Source: Mesorhizobium sp. INR15
GTDB lineage: Bacteria; Pseudomonadota; Alphaproteobacteria; Rhizobiales; Rhizobiaceae
Length of the DNA: 64,000 nucleotides
Direction: 5' to 3'
NCBI RefSeq assembly: GCF_015500075.1
Contig: NZ_CP045496.1
Span: 4,846,001-4,910,000, forward strand
The notes under the pieces: generated by a model
What the model was told of the DNA's origin: nothing
The model's database searches: none
What the model saw: only the letters and a program-made list of their open reading frames with translations
Shown: positions 1 through 9,105 of the stretch, one piece after another
Layout of the letters: every line of letters starts with the position of its first letter
Position numbering within the stretch: position 1 is the first letter of the stretch
Made by a program: the position numbers and the translations under genes

Positions 1-282
1 GACTCCGATGAGCCACGGCGCGAACACCGCCAGCGTATGCTCAAGGGCGGGACGATCATTACCGGGATTTCGAACTCGGAGGTTGGCTGCACGCTGCGCA
101 ACCAGCATGAAGGCGGCGCGGAGCTGAAGATCCCGCTCGAGGCCAGGGTGCCTGATCGCTTCCTCCTTTACGTCGCGGTCGACGGCGTCGCCTATCGCTG
201 CGAGGTTCGCTGGCGCCGCAGCGACCGGATCGGAGTGCAATTCACTGGCAAGGAGCCAAAGCCGAAGCTGCACTACGGCTGA
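1..282 (+). CDS. PilZ domain protein, 5' end cut off by the window
   Basis: The reading frame is open from base 1, so the gene begins before the window; 93 residues are visible. PilZ domains bind cyclic di-GMP through an N-terminal RxxxR segment and a later (D/N)xSxxG segment. Before the first internal ATG (base 37) the frame reads PRREHRQR, which fits the arginine-rich part. The later segment reads ISNSEVGC, close to the usual pattern. The rest alternates in a way that fits a small beta barrel and ends near VRWRRSDRIGVQF, a typical PilZ ending. A start at base 37 would lose the arginine motif, so I reject it. Family assignment is fairly sure; the process it controls is unknown. Confidence 0.8.
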   Translation, partial: DSDEPRREHRQRMLKGGTIITGISNSEVGCTLRNQHEGGAELKIPLEARVPDRFLLYVAVDGVAYRCEVRWRRSDRIGVQFTGKEPKPKLHYG

Positions 283-716
283 GCCTCGCTTCAAACACGT
301 TCTCCGTGGCGTAGCGCCAGGCGTTCTTCATAAGATGGCGTCGGGACGGTCGAATTCGCCACTTTGATATGACGCACTTCGTGTTCGATCCACGACGGCA
401 CGTGCGGCGGTCTGCTGCAACCACAGCCTGCGATGCCCCCATTCTATCCCCGTTATCCACATATGTGACACACAAGATGTTGGGGTCACAAAAGCTACGC
501 AAACGAATCCTTGACGGCGCAAAACGAGTCGCCTTTTATAGGCCATGCGCTCCTGTTGAGAGCGCGACCGGAAAGTTCAGAGCCCGGTCTTTTTCCCGGA
601 TTATGTGAGTTTTTTCCCGCATTTCCGCCTGTTTACGAGGCTGGCGGAAGCGTTGGGAATGTGGGGCGACTGGGGACGATAGGGAGAATTGTCGGACTGG
701 AATAAATTGTCTGTTA
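283..716. other. Intergenic stretch before the nrdJ control region, no gene seen
   Basis: About 430 bases between the PilZ gene and the NrdR-type boxes hold no convincing reading frame. The short open frames here are rich in Arg, Ser and Pro, lack ribosome binding sites and show no family features. The only recognisable element is one perfect DnaA-box match (453-461). Confidence 0.5.
453..461 (+). promoter_or_regulatory. Perfect DnaA-box match upstream of nrdJ
   Basis: The nine bases TTATCCACA match the strong DnaA box exactly and are followed at once by the palindrome CACATATGTG (sharing CACA). DnaA is known to act on ribonucleotide reductase genes in some bacteria, which makes the location suggestive. 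It is a single box more than 500 bases before the start codon, so chance is quite possible. Confidence 0.3.
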
Positions 717-732
717 ATACTATATTTAGTGT
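717..732 (+). promoter_or_regulatory. NrdR box 1 upstream of nrdJ
   Basis: ATACTATATTTAGTGT matches 14 of 16 positions of the NrdR-box consensus ACACTATATATAGTGT. NrdR is the ATP/dATP-sensing repressor of ribonucleotide reductase operons and binds pairs of such boxes spaced by whole helical turns. A second, weaker box lies 29 bases downstream. Confidence 0.75.
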
Positions 733-745
733 TTGCAGGTAGGTT

Positions 746-761
746 CGACGCTAGATAGTGT
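746..761 (+). promoter_or_regulatory. NrdR box 2 upstream of nrdJ
   Basis: CGACGCTAGATAGTGT matches 11 of 16 consensus positions, with the right half-site TAGTGT intact. Its spacing of 29 bases from box 1, close to three helical turns, is what paired NrdR boxes usually show. The nrdJ promoter should lie near or between the two boxes, which would give the transcript a leader of more than 200 bases. Confidence 0.6.
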
Positions 762-995
762 GAATTTCCCTCGGTCGAGGGAATCGCAAAAAAGTTTCAG
801 TTGATGGACCCGCGGGGTTCGTTGGCGGGTTGCACAGAAGCCTCGCAAGAGGTTTTGACCGACTGGCCACGAAGACCGCGAAATGGAGAGCCGGTGTTTT
901 CGAACGCCGGCAAACGGCGGACTTGCGCGTTTCGCATTGGGGAGGAGAAATCCCTGGGGAAAAGCGCTATATATAGACAAAAGGGATCCGGACCA

Positions 996-3900
996 ATGCG
1001 CATCGAGCGTCGCTTCACCAAGCCAGGACAATCTGCTTACGCGGAGATCGAGTTCCGCAAGGCGCTTTCCGAGATCAAGAATCCGGATGGTTCGGTGGTG
1101 TTCCGCTTGGACAATATCGATGTCCCCACGCAGTTCTCCCAGGTAGCCGCGGACATCCTGGCGCAGAAGTATTTCCGCAAGGCCGGCGTTCCCGCTCGCC
1201 TGAAGAAGGTCGAGGAGAACGACGTCCCCTCCTTCCTGTGGCGCTCGATCGCCGACGAGGCCGAGCTCGCCAAGCTGCCGGAAGCCGAGCGCTACGGCTC
1301 CGAGATCGACGCCCGTCAGGTGTTCGACCGTCTTGCCGGCACCTGGACCTATTGGGGCTACAAGGGCGGCTACTTTAAATCGGACGAAGACGCCCTCACT
1401 TTCCGTGACGAGCTTGCCTACATGCTGGCCACCCAGCGCGTCGCACCAAACTCGCCGCAATGGTTCAACACCGGCCTGCACTGGGCCTACGGCATCGACG
1501 GCCCGAGCCAGGGCCACTTCTATGTCGACCCCTTCACCGGCAAGCTGACCAAGTCGAAGTCTTCCTACGAGCATCCGCAGCCGCATGCCTGTTTCATTCA
1601 GGGCGTGCAGGACGATCTTGTCAACGAAGGCGGCATCATGGATCTGTGGGTGCGCGAAGCGCGCCTGTTCAAATACGGCTCCGGCACCGGCTCCAATTTC
1701 TCCATGCTGCGCGGCGAAGGCGAGAAGCTGTCCGGCGGCGGCCGTTCGTCCGGCCTGATGAGCTTCCTCAAGATCGGCGACCGCGCCGCCGGCGCCATCA
1801 AGTCGGGTGGCACCACGCGCCGCGCCGCGAAAATGGTCATTGTCGACGCCGACCACCCCGATATCGAGGAATTCATCGACTGGAAGGTCAATGAAGAGCA
1901 GAAGGTCGCCTCGCTCGTCACCGGCTCCAAGATCGTCAAGAAACATCTTGAGGCGATCATGAAGGCCTGCATCAATTGCGAAGGCCAGGATGACGATTGC
2001 TTCGACCCCGCGATCAACACCGCGTTGAAGCGCGAGATCAAGGCGGCCAAGAAGAGCGCGGTGCCGGAAAACTACATCTACCGCGTCATCCAGTTCGCCA
2101 AGCAGGGCTACACCTCGATGTCGTTCAAGACCTACGACACCGACTGGGATTCGGATGCCTATCTCACCGTTTCGGGCCAGAACTCCAACAATTCGGTGTC
2201 GCTGAAGGACAATTTCCTGCGCGCTGTCGAGGACGATGCCGACTGGCACCTGACCGCCCGCAAGGATGGCAAGGTCATGAAGACGCTGAAGGCACGCGAC
2301 CTCTGGGAAAAGATCGGCTACGCCGCCTGGGCTTCCGCCGATCCGGGCCTGCACTTCAACACGACGATGAACGACTGGCACACCTGCGCTTCCGCCGGTG
2401 CGATCCGGGCCTCCAACCCGTGCTCGGAATACATGTTCCTCGACGACACGGCCTGCAACCTGGCCTCGATCAACCTGCTGCCCTACCGCAATGCCGACGG
2501 CACGATCGACATCGCTGCCTACGAGCACACGGTTCGGCTGTGGACCATCGTGCTGGAAATCTCCGTCATGATGGCGCAGTTCCCGTCGAAGGAGATCGCC
2601 AAGCAGTCCTACGAATACCGCACGCTTGGTCTCGGCTACGCCAATATCGGCGGCCTGCTGATGACCTCGGGCATTCCCTATGACTCCGACGAGGGCCGCG
2701 CCATTTGCGCCGCACTCACCGCGATCATGACCGGCGTTGCCTATGCCACCTCGGCCGAGATGGCATCCGAACTCGGCGCTTTCGCTGATTACGACCGCAA
2801 TGCGCAGAACATGCTGCGCGTCATGCGCAACCACCGCCGCGCCGCCTATGGCGAAAAGGGCGGCTACGAGAAGCTCGCCGTCAACCCGGTGCCGCTGGTC
2901 GCTTCCGACCTCAAGCAGCCGGAACTGGCTGCCCATGCCAAGGCTGCCTGGGACCGCGCCATCGAACTCGGCGAAGAGCATGGCTACCGCAATGCACAGG
3001 CGACCGTTATCGCGCCGACCGGCACGATCGGCCTGGTCATGGATTGCGATACCACCGGCATCGAACCTGACTTCGCCCTGGTGAAGTTCAAGAAGCTCGC
3101 CGGTGGCGGCTACTTCAAGATCATCAACCGCGCCGTTCCGGAAGCGCTGCGCACGCTTGGCTATTCGGAAGCGCAGCTTGCCGAGATCGAGGCCTATGCG
3201 GTCGGCCACGGCAACCTCAACCAGGCACCGGCCGTCAACCCCGGTTCGCTCAAGGCCAAGGGTTTCACCGACGAGAAGATCGCGGCACTCAACGCTGCGC
3301 TGAAGTCGGCCTTCGACATCAAGTTCGTCTTCAACCAGTGGACGCTCGGCGCCGACTGGGTGAAGGAGAATTTCGGCTTCACCGACGAGCAGCTCAACGA
3401 TTTCTCGTTCGAAATGCTGCCGGCGCTTGGCTTTTCGAAGAAGGACATCGAAGCCGCCAACATCCATGTCTGTGGTGCGATGACCCTTGAGGGTGCGCCC
3501 TTCCTCAAGGCGGAGCACCTGGCGGTGTTCGATTGCGCCAGCCCGTGCGGCAAGATCGGCAAGCGTTCGCTTTCGATCAACAGCCACATCATGATGATGG
3601 CGGCGGCGCAGCCCTTCATCTCCGGCGCTATCTCCAAGACCATCAACATGCCCAACGACGCGACGGTGGAAGACGCCAAGGGCGCCTACATGCTGTCGTG
3701 GAAGCTGGCGCTGAAGGCCAATGCGCTTTATCGCGACGGCTCCAAGCTGTCGCAGCCGCTCAATGCCTCGCTGCTCGCCGATGGCGAGGAGGACGAGGAC
3801 GATGTGGTCGAGCAGTTGATCCAGGCACCGGCGGCGGCGCGTGCGGCGCAGATCACCGAGCGGATTGTCGAGCGCATCATCGAGCGCGTGTCGCGCGAGC

Positions 3901-4802
3901 AAGAAAAGCTGCCTGGCCGCCGCAAGGGCTACACGCAGAAGGCCAAGATCGGTGGCAACACCATCTTCCTGCGCACCGGCGAATATGACGATGGCCGTCT
4001 CGGCGAGATCTTCATCGACATGAACAAAGAAGGCGCCACCCTGCGTGGCCTTCTCAACAACTTCGCCATCGCCATCTCGCTCGGCCTGCAATATGGCGTG
4101 CCGCTGGACGAATATGTGCATGCCTTCACCTTCACCAAGTTCGAGCCGGCCGGCATGGTCATCGGCAATGATGCGATCAAGAGCGCGACGTCGATCCTTG
4201 ACTACGTGTTCCGCGAACTCGCCATCTCCTATCTCGACCGCAACGACCTCGCCCATGTCGACCAGTCGGACTTTTCCAACACCGCTCTTGGCCGCGGCAT
4301 CAGCGAAGGCAAGACCGACGCCGTCTCCAAGGGCCTGACACGCGGCTCGCCGGTGAAGCTGGTGTCGCGGGCGGTGAGCAGCGATCCGAAGGGCTTTGCC
4401 GGTGGATCGCCCTCAAGCGCCCCTGTCCGCTCGGCGCCGACCGCCTTCTCCGGCTCCAACGTTCTGGCGCTGTCGTCGGCCACGGCGACCGTGCTGAAAG
4501 CCGATCAGGCGATTGGTTACAAGCGCGACTATGAGGAGCGTGCCAAGGAACTGGCCGAGGACATCGCCTTCGACGAAGCAGCTGGTGCCGCGTCCGAACT
4601 CACGGGGGCCTCGGCGCTGTTCACCGATGCAGCGGCAAACGAAGCAGCCGAGGCGAAAAAGCTCGCCGCCGACCGCCGCGCCAAGTCCCTGCTGCAAGGC
4701 TACACCGGCAACTCCTGCTCCGAGTGCCAGAATTTTACGATGGTGCGGAATGGCACCTGCGAGAAATGCGATACTTGTGGCGCCACGAGCGGGTGCAGCT
4801 GA
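996..4802 (+). CDS. nrdJ: Vitamin B12-dependent (class II) ribonucleoside-diphosphate reductase
   Basis: Makes deoxyribonucleotides from ribonucleotides using adenosylcobalamin to generate the radical, so it works with or without oxygen. The protein has 1268 residues, the size of the long Rhizobiales NrdJ. Visible landmarks are the YGSGTGSNFS segment (about 226-235), the active-site segment NPCSE with Cys476 and Glu478, the APTGTIG phosphate-binding loop (673-679), and a C-terminal cysteine cluster (from about 1241: CSEC, CEKC, CGATSGC) that should hold the redox-active and zinc-ribbon cysteines. I chose the ATG at 996 because family members begin MRIERRFTKPGQ and AAAGGGA lies a suitable distance upstream. 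The frame stays open 65 codons further up to a TTG at 801, with no family support. Two NrdR boxes lie upstream. Confidence 0.97.
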   Translation: MRIERRFTKPGQSAYAEIEFRKALSEIKNPDGSVVFRLDNIDVPTQFSQVAADILAQKYFRKAGVPARLKKVEENDVPSFLWRSIADEAELAKLPEAERYGSEIDARQVFDRLAGTWTYWGYKGGYFKSDEDALTFRDELAYMLATQRVAPNSPQWFNTGLHWAYGIDGPSQGHFYVDPFTGKLTKSKSSYEHPQPHACFIQGVQDDLVNEGGIMDLWVREARLFKYGSGTGSNFSMLRGEGEKLSGGGRSSGLMSFLKIGDRAAGAIKSGGTTRRAAKMVIVDADHPDIEEFIDWKVNEEQKVASLVTGSKIVKKHLEAIMKACINCEGQDDDCFDPAINTALKREIKAAKKSAVPENYIYRVIQFAKQGYTSMSFKTYDTDWDSDAYLTVSGQNSNNSVSLKDNFLRAVEDDADWHLTARKDGKVMKTLKARDLWEKIGYAAWASADPGLHFNTTMNDWHTCASAGAIRASNPCSEYMFLDDTACNLASINLLPYRNADGTIDIAAYEHTVRLWTIVLEISVMMAQFPSKEIAKQSYEYRTLGLGYANIGGLLMTSGIPYDSDEGRAICAALTAIMTGVAYATSAEMASELGAFADYDRNAQNMLRVMRNHRRAAYGEKGGYEKLAVNPVPLVASDLKQPELAAHAKAAWDRAIELGEEHGYRNAQATVIAPTGTIGLVMDCDTTGIEPDFALVKFKKLAGGGYFKIINRAVPEALRTLGYSEAQLAEIEAYAVGHGNLNQAPAVNPGSLKAKGFTDEKIAALNAALKSAFDIKFVFNQWTLGADWVKENFGFTDEQLNDFSFEMLPALGFSKKDIEAANIHVCGAMTLEGAPFLKAEHLAVFDCASPCGKIGKRSLSINSHIMMMAAAQPFISGAISKTINMPNDATVEDAKGAYMLSWKLALKANALYRDGSKLSQPLNASLLADGEEDEDDVVEQLIQAPAAARAAQITERIVERIIERVSREQEKLPGRRKGYTQKAKIGGNTIFLRTGEYDDGRLGEIFIDMNKEGATLRGLLNNFAIAISLGLQYGVPLDEYVHAFTFTKFEPAGMVIGNDAIKSATSILDYVFRELAISYLDRNDLAHVDQSDFSNTALGRGISEGKTDAVSKGLTRGSPVKLVSRAVSSDPKGFAGGSPSSAPVRSAPTAFSGSNVLALSSATATVLKADQAIGYKRDYEERAKELAEDIAFDEAAGAASELTGASALFTDAAANEAAEAKKLAADRRAKSLLQGYTGNSCSECQNFTMVRNGTCEKCDTCGATSGCS

Positions 4803-4834
4803 TCGACAGGCGAATTTCTAGCTATCTAAGACAA

Positions 4835-4860
4835 TCGGCCCGGTCGCAAGATCGGGCCGA
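4835..4860 (+). terminator. Hairpin at the nrdJ 3' end
   Basis: A perfect 8-base stem, TCGGCCCG pairing with CGGGCCGA, begins 33 bases after the nrdJ stop. It has no strong T-run on either side. It lies between convergent genes and could stop transcription both ways. Confidence 0.55.
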
Positions 4861-4909
4861 AGTCGTTTGAGGTTGTTGGTAGGCCAACGCTATACGACGC
4901 AGGCTCTTG

Positions 4910-5536
4910 CTACCCCGCCGGCAACACCCGCAGCGTCTGCTCGTCAAACAAAGGCTCGTCCTGCCCAACACGCACAAACAAAAGCTTCCGCCCCTCACCC
5001 GCCGGCACCTCGAAATACTGGATACCATCAGGCGCTACGCCCCATTCGCCGCAGGGCGGCTCGGGAATCTCGTCAGGATTGGCGAGCGCCTTCAGTTCTT
5101 TCGTGTAGGCGGCGTCCGGGCTGAACGTATAGCGTTTGATGCCGGCGGGCTTGGTTCCCTCCGTGTAAGGCGTCAGCACGCAGCGGGCGCTGATGGCCTT
5201 GTCGGTCTTTTCCAGGAACAGACGCTGCAAGGCGGCCTCGGCGGTTTCGCCGGGGTGGATATCGAACAGTTCGACAAGCGGTTCGGCGTCGCCGCCATCG
5301 CTGTATTTTATGGCAAGCGCATTGCCTGCGAATTCGAAATGGATTTTTCGGAAACCGAAATCGCAGCGCTGCGCCCAGGCGGCCAGTCTGACCTTTTGGT
5401 CCACCAACTTTTCCCAGACGCATTTGTCGATGGGCGGGCGCGACGGTGCGGGTTCATCAGCACAAGCGACAGCAGCCAGCGTCACTGATGCAAAGAGGGC
5501 GCCGATCCCGATCATGGACTTCACCGCGCTATTCAT
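4910..5536 (-). CDS. Secreted hypothetical protein
   Basis: A 208-residue protein with a clear signal peptide: a short basic start, a hydrophobic core (IGIGALFASVTLAAVA) and a likely cleavage near ACA-DE. The mature part has few cysteines and no motif I recognise. Its ATG lies inside the last codons of the upstream minus-strand gene (8-base overlap), so the two are probably translated together. The partner is also a small secreted protein, which suggests a shared periplasmic role. Function unknown. Confidence 0.7.
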   Translation of the reverse strand: MNSAVKSMIGIGALFASVTLAAVACADEPAPSRPPIDKCVWEKLVDQKVRLAAWAQRCDFGFRKIHFEFAGNALAIKYSDGGDAEPLVELFDIHPGETAEAALQRLFLEKTDKAISARCVLTPYTEGTKPAGIKRYTFSPDAAYTKELKALANPDEIPEPPCGEWGVAPDGIQYFEVPAGEGRKLLFVRVGQDEPLFDEQTLRVLPAG

Positions 5537-6050
5537 CGCTGCACCCTGTCAGCGCAAAAGCGTCCCAGGCCGAGCCATTGGGATTGGCCTGGGCGAAGTC
5601 GGGCCATTCGGTGAACGTCGCCCCGAATTCAGGCAGCAGCAGGCCTTTCGGTGCGGGTGTCGCTTCGCGTGAGTTCAGTTGCTCGGCGCCGCCACCGGTC
5701 AAGGCGTAGACTTGGCCCTCCCACACCCGACACAATCCGCTGCCATCCTCGAGACCCGCCTCGCGATCGTCATCGGTGCAAGTGTGGCGGATGGTGCCGA
5801 GCGGAAACGAGTTCTTGCCGTTGGTCCAGGTGATGTCGGCCGCGAGGCTGATCGCGGTATTCGGCACGGCCAGCGAAAAGACCTCGGTCGTCAGCGCCGC
5901 CGGCTCGTTGTTGATCGGCCGGAACTGCAGGATCGCGCCTGAGCGCGGCTCGCGATAGGTGGCGTGGCTCAGCAGGCATTCCTTCGTGCTCGCCGCCTGT
6001 ACCAGGCCGAGCAGGCTGAAAAACACGATGCCTGACTTGCGAATGATCAT
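5529..6050 (-). CDS. Secreted hypothetical protein
   Basis: A 173-residue protein beginning MIIRKSGIVFFSLLGLVQA, a typical signal peptide, cleaved probably before ASTKEC. The mature part has five cysteines (in KECLL, RHTCTD, SGLCRV and TGCSDE among others), which fits a disulphide-bonded periplasmic protein. The frame continues 23 codons further upstream, but that stretch is not signal-like, so I chose the ATG at 6050. Its stop overlaps the start of the next secreted protein (4910-5536), so the pair is likely one operon. No family recognised. Confidence 0.65.
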   Translation of the reverse strand: MIIRKSGIVFFSLLGLVQAASTKECLLSHATYREPRSGAILQFRPINNEPAALTTEVFSLAVPNTAISLAADITWTNGKNSFPLGTIRHTCTDDDREAGLEDGSGLCRVWEGQVYALTGGGAEQLNSREATPAPKGLLLPEFGATFTEWPDFAQANPNGSAWDAFALTGCSDE

Positions 6051-6232
6051 CGGATGTCTCTTGAAAAGGAGGGAGAAATCAAAGCCAGGTGCCCTCGGTT
6101 CGCACATTGCATCATCCACGCAGAACGATAAGCGAAATCCCCGAACATCTGTCTGCTCCTTGATGGAAACTTATCCGGCATGAAACCCGATAGCTTGTAT
6201 GGTCGAACGCTGCGGCTGGGGAGAAATCCGGA

Positions 6233-6592
6233 ATGCGGCGTTTCATGGTGACGATGGCGATGTGTGCATTCGCGGCTGGCCCAGCGTTGGCCACCGAGCC
6301 TTATGTCGGCACATGGTCCAAGGATCGGGCGAACTGTACCGCCAGTGCCGACGTCCAAAGCCAGACCGTATACTCGGTGCAGCAAAACGCCCTGTCGGTT
6401 CCCGAGCTTGGCTGCGAACACGCGACATTCCGCAAAACCGCGACCGGCTGGGTGGTCCATGCAAGCCAGTGCTATGGTTCTGATCCAACGCTCGAGGAGC
6501 CGTTTTCCCGCGTCATCCATATCGTCAAGACTGGAACCAGCTTGAGATTCACCTGGCCGGGCTTTGACAGCGGACCTCTCGCGCGGTGCTGA
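6233..6592 (+). CDS. Small secreted hypothetical protein
   Basis: A 119-residue protein with a signal peptide (MRRFMVTMAMCAFAAGPALA) and a mature domain beginning TEPYVGTWSKDRANC. The GTWS opening and four cysteines in the mature part suggest a small beta-rich periplasmic protein. A good ribosome binding site, GGGGAG, lies 9 bases before the ATG. It diverges from the secreted-protein pair at 4910-6050. I cannot assign a function. Confidence 0.6.
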   Translation: MRRFMVTMAMCAFAAGPALATEPYVGTWSKDRANCTASADVQSQTVYSVQQNALSVPELGCEHATFRKTATGWVVHASQCYGSDPTLEEPFSRVIHIVKTGTSLRFTWPGFDSGPLARC

Positions 6593-6612
6593 AGACTTTC
6601 GCACAGCGGCGG

Positions 6613-7578
6613 TCAAACCAGCCCAACGAGCAAGGCCGCGCCGCCGAGAAAGCCTACCGAACAGGTCCAAAGCAACCAGAGGCCGCGCACCCGGCATTCG
6701 AGCACCGCCGAGCCGGGATTGGCGGGGTCGTAGTGCACGTCGACCTTGCTGCCCTCGGCATAACGCCGGGCCTGTCCGCTGACGAGGCCGGGCAGCGAGG
6801 CCGTCACGGTGGCACCGAAGGTCACCCGATCGGCGCTGTAGCGCTGGTTGGCGACGCCGTAGCTGTAGACGATGCGAGACCGGAAGACGGTGCGCCAGCG
6901 TTGATAGCCGCCATGGATTTGGAGTGCCTGAAGACCTGACGCATCGATGCGGCCGGCGGTGGTCGGCCATTTTGCCGCCTGATCGGCAAGCGACTTCTGG
7001 GCGAAGCCCATGCGCAGGATAAACAGGCCCATGAACAGCAGGAATGCCGCCGCACCCAGGTTTTGCGGCTTGGGCAGATGCGGCCCGATCGCTTCGAGCA
7101 CACCCCCGACGGAAAACACCAGCACCAAGGCTCCGACCACCAGACCAGCCGAAAGCTGGACCATGAACTTGAAAGCGCCATCCGGCATGGTGCGCTCGAT
7201 GACGGCCTTGGCCGGATTGGTCGGGTTATAAAACACGGTCACTTCGGCGCCGCGTGGAAACCGCGCAAGGGTTTCCGTGACTTCGAAATTTCCGAGGTTT
7301 TCCTGCACGCTATAATGCGCGCTTTGAAATTTCTTGCCGCCCACCTTGTACTCATAGGTGATCGCCGGAAAATTGCGAATCTCGGTGGAATTGCTGGTGT
7401 CGGAGCCCGCGCCCGAGCTTTTGACCTCGCGTGCTTCGACACGCGACGAGATGATCTTCCCCGGCGTCGGCAACCAGCGGCTGACCGCCTTGACCTCTCG
7501 CCATTTCACAAAGGTGATGAGCGACAGCATGCCGGCGACAGCGCAGGCAAACCCAACCAACAGCAGCTTGAGCTCCAA
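6613..7578 (-). CDS. DUF3592 membrane protein with two domain copies
   Basis: A 321-residue protein with an N-terminal membrane segment (LLLVGFACAVAGMLSLI), two central membrane segments (about 140-200) and one at the C-terminus. It has two copies of the DUF3592 pattern: W-L/P-T-P/T-x-G-x-I, then Y-x-Y-x-V/G, then a G-x-x-V-x-V-x-Y-x-P-x-N-P segment (FYNPTNP and HYDPANP). The soluble copies probably face the periplasm. The start is TTG, supported by GGGGGGA five bases upstream; the next ATG is 16 codons in and would remove half of the first membrane segment. The role of DUF3592 proteins is not known. Confidence 0.8.
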   Translation of the reverse strand: MELKLLLVGFACAVAGMLSLITFVKWREVKAVSRWLPTPGKIISSRVEAREVKSSGAGSDTSNSTEIRNFPAITYEYKVGGKKFQSAHYSVQENLGNFEVTETLARFPRGAEVTVFYNPTNPAKAVIERTMPDGAFKFMVQLSAGLVVGALVLVFSVGGVLEAIGPHLPKPQNLGAAAFLLFMGLFILRMGFAQKSLADQAAKWPTTAGRIDASGLQALQIHGGYQRWRTVFRSRIVYSYGVANQRYSADRVTFGATVTASLPGLVSGQARRYAEGSKVDVHYDPANPGSAVLECRVRGLWLLWTCSVGFLGGAALLVGLV

Positions 7579-7787
7579 CTCGTCCCCCCGACGACCAAGA
7601 GTGCAGGAACCTGGACATAGACATCAAGGCGGCGGCAAAGTCTTGTCTATTCTCGGAAAAGCCGACTAAGCGTCGCTCAGCGCGTCAAACTGGAATGTCA
7701 GCCGTATTCGTCATCTTACCACGGGCTTTGTTGCCGTCGGTCGGTTGGTGGCGAGCCGGCGCTGGCAACAATGTCAATCCAGATGTC

Positions 7788-8867
7788 TCAGTTCGCGTCA
7801 GCCACCGTCTGCCGTCCACCGGCAAAATTGCGCCATTGCCGCTCGTCGCCGTGGAAGACGTTGAGATCGATGCGCCCGGTGACGCCATGCGACAGGCCGG
7901 AGCCGGAATATTGCCAGAACAGCCACTTGCGGCCCGGATAGACCTTTGACGGGTGCTGTGCCACGGCGCGCACCCAGAATGAGTAGTCGAGGAATTCACC
8001 CCGAAGGTTGTCGCGGTAGAAATCGGGCGCGGTGTAGATGATGGGCCGCTGGCCGTAATGGCGTTCCAGCTTGTCCATGAAGACCTGCATCTTCTCCAGC
8101 ACCTTTTCGCGAGACGGACGCCGCTTGCAGCTGGACTCACCGTTCCATTCGACGTCGATGACCGGCGGCAAGGCACCATCCATCTTCGGCACATTGCGGA
8201 TGAACCAGTCGGCCTGCTCGCCGGCGGTGCGGCACCAGTAGAAGAAATGATAGGCGCCGCGCTTCAGGCCGGCTGCTTCGGCATTGCGCCAGTTCTTCAT
8301 GAACATCGGATCGAGATGGTCGCCGCCATCAGTCGCCTTGATGTAGGCGAAATTGGCGCCCTGGCCACGCAGCTTTTCCCAATTGACGTTGCCTTGCCAG
8401 CGCGAGACATCGACGCCATGGACGGCAAGATGCCGGGGCGACGACTTGCCGAAATTGATTGGCTTGGCATCGCGAAAGCCGTAGCGCGTGAGCGGCCCGG
8501 CAAGCATCGCGGGAGCCGCCCTCGACAGAAGCTTTGGCGGCGACACGAGCGCAGCCGGCTCCACCTGTGGCTCGGCGCTGTCGGTCAGGGCGGGCGCGGC
8601 AAACGCCACGGTCTCTTCCTCGGCCAAACCAAACGGGCGATCGATTTCAGCCGAAGGCTCTGCTTCGGCCACATCTTGTGTCTTGCTGGGCGCCTTGCTG
8701 GCCCTGGCCATCGGAGCTGAAGCAATCGGTGCACTCGGCCGCACGACCGAACTGGTCGTCTCGCTCGACGGCTTTTGAATGTCCAGTGCCTCCATGCCGG
8801 ATGTCGACGAACATCCTGCAAGGCACAGTGATACGATCAAGAAACTGGGGATGCCCGATAGCCGCAT
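7788..8867 (-). CDS. GH25 family lysozyme, predicted lipoprotein
   Basis: A 359-residue peptidoglycan muramidase candidate. It starts with a lipoprotein signal ending in the lipobox LAGC (Cys19), followed by a low-complexity Ser/Pro/Ala linker to about residue 145 and a GH25 domain to the end. Active-site features of GH25 are present: GVDVSRWQG with Asp153, and VIDVEW with Asp238 and Glu240. The IYTAPDFY and FWQYS segments are also typical. It would be anchored in a membrane and act on the cell's own wall. The gene stands alone between convergent and divergent neighbours. Confidence 0.9.
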   Translation of the reverse strand: MRLSGIPSFLIVSLCLAGCSSTSGMEALDIQKPSSETTSSVVRPSAPIASAPMARASKAPSKTQDVAEAEPSAEIDRPFGLAEEETVAFAAPALTDSAEPQVEPAALVSPPKLLSRAAPAMLAGPLTRYGFRDAKPINFGKSSPRHLAVHGVDVSRWQGNVNWEKLRGQGANFAYIKATDGGDHLDPMFMKNWRNAEAAGLKRGAYHFFYWCRTAGEQADWFIRNVPKMDGALPPVIDVEWNGESSCKRRPSREKVLEKMQVFMDKLERHYGQRPIIYTAPDFYRDNLRGEFLDYSFWVRAVAQHPSKVYPGRKWLFWQYSGSGLSHGVTGRIDLNVFHGDERQWRNFAGGRQTVADAN

Positions 8868-9105
8868 CTGGACCTGTACTCAAAACACAACAGACCGAAG
8901 GCGACGGCCAACGGACAAACCAGACACAGTTATGAACGAGAAATTACCAATAAAGTTTGAATCAAGTTATTAAGCATGTCGGACGCCCTGCCAACGAGGC
9001 TGACATGCTCGGTGTCGGCGCAGCCTTGACAGTGCCATGATGTGGCTGTTGAGACAGGTACGCGGCACCGTGCCGGCTATATCAGCAAATCCGAAAAGGC
9101 GCCCG

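Noticed and set aside
964..979. Third NrdR-like site just before the nrdJ start
   Set aside because: Only the TATATATA core matches well and the outer half-sites fail; no partner box about 30 bases away. Mentioned in a finding but not listed as a feature.
735..995. Cobalamin riboswitch in the nrdJ leader
   Set aside because: I looked for the B12-box and the conserved GCCACTG-type core and found neither; a covariance search is needed to be certain.
726..4256. Very long open frame (1176 codons) on the minus strand opposite nrdJ
   Set aside because: It mirrors the codon bias of nrdJ, has a composition of a high-GC shadow frame (many Arg, Val, Asp, Leu, His) and no family features.
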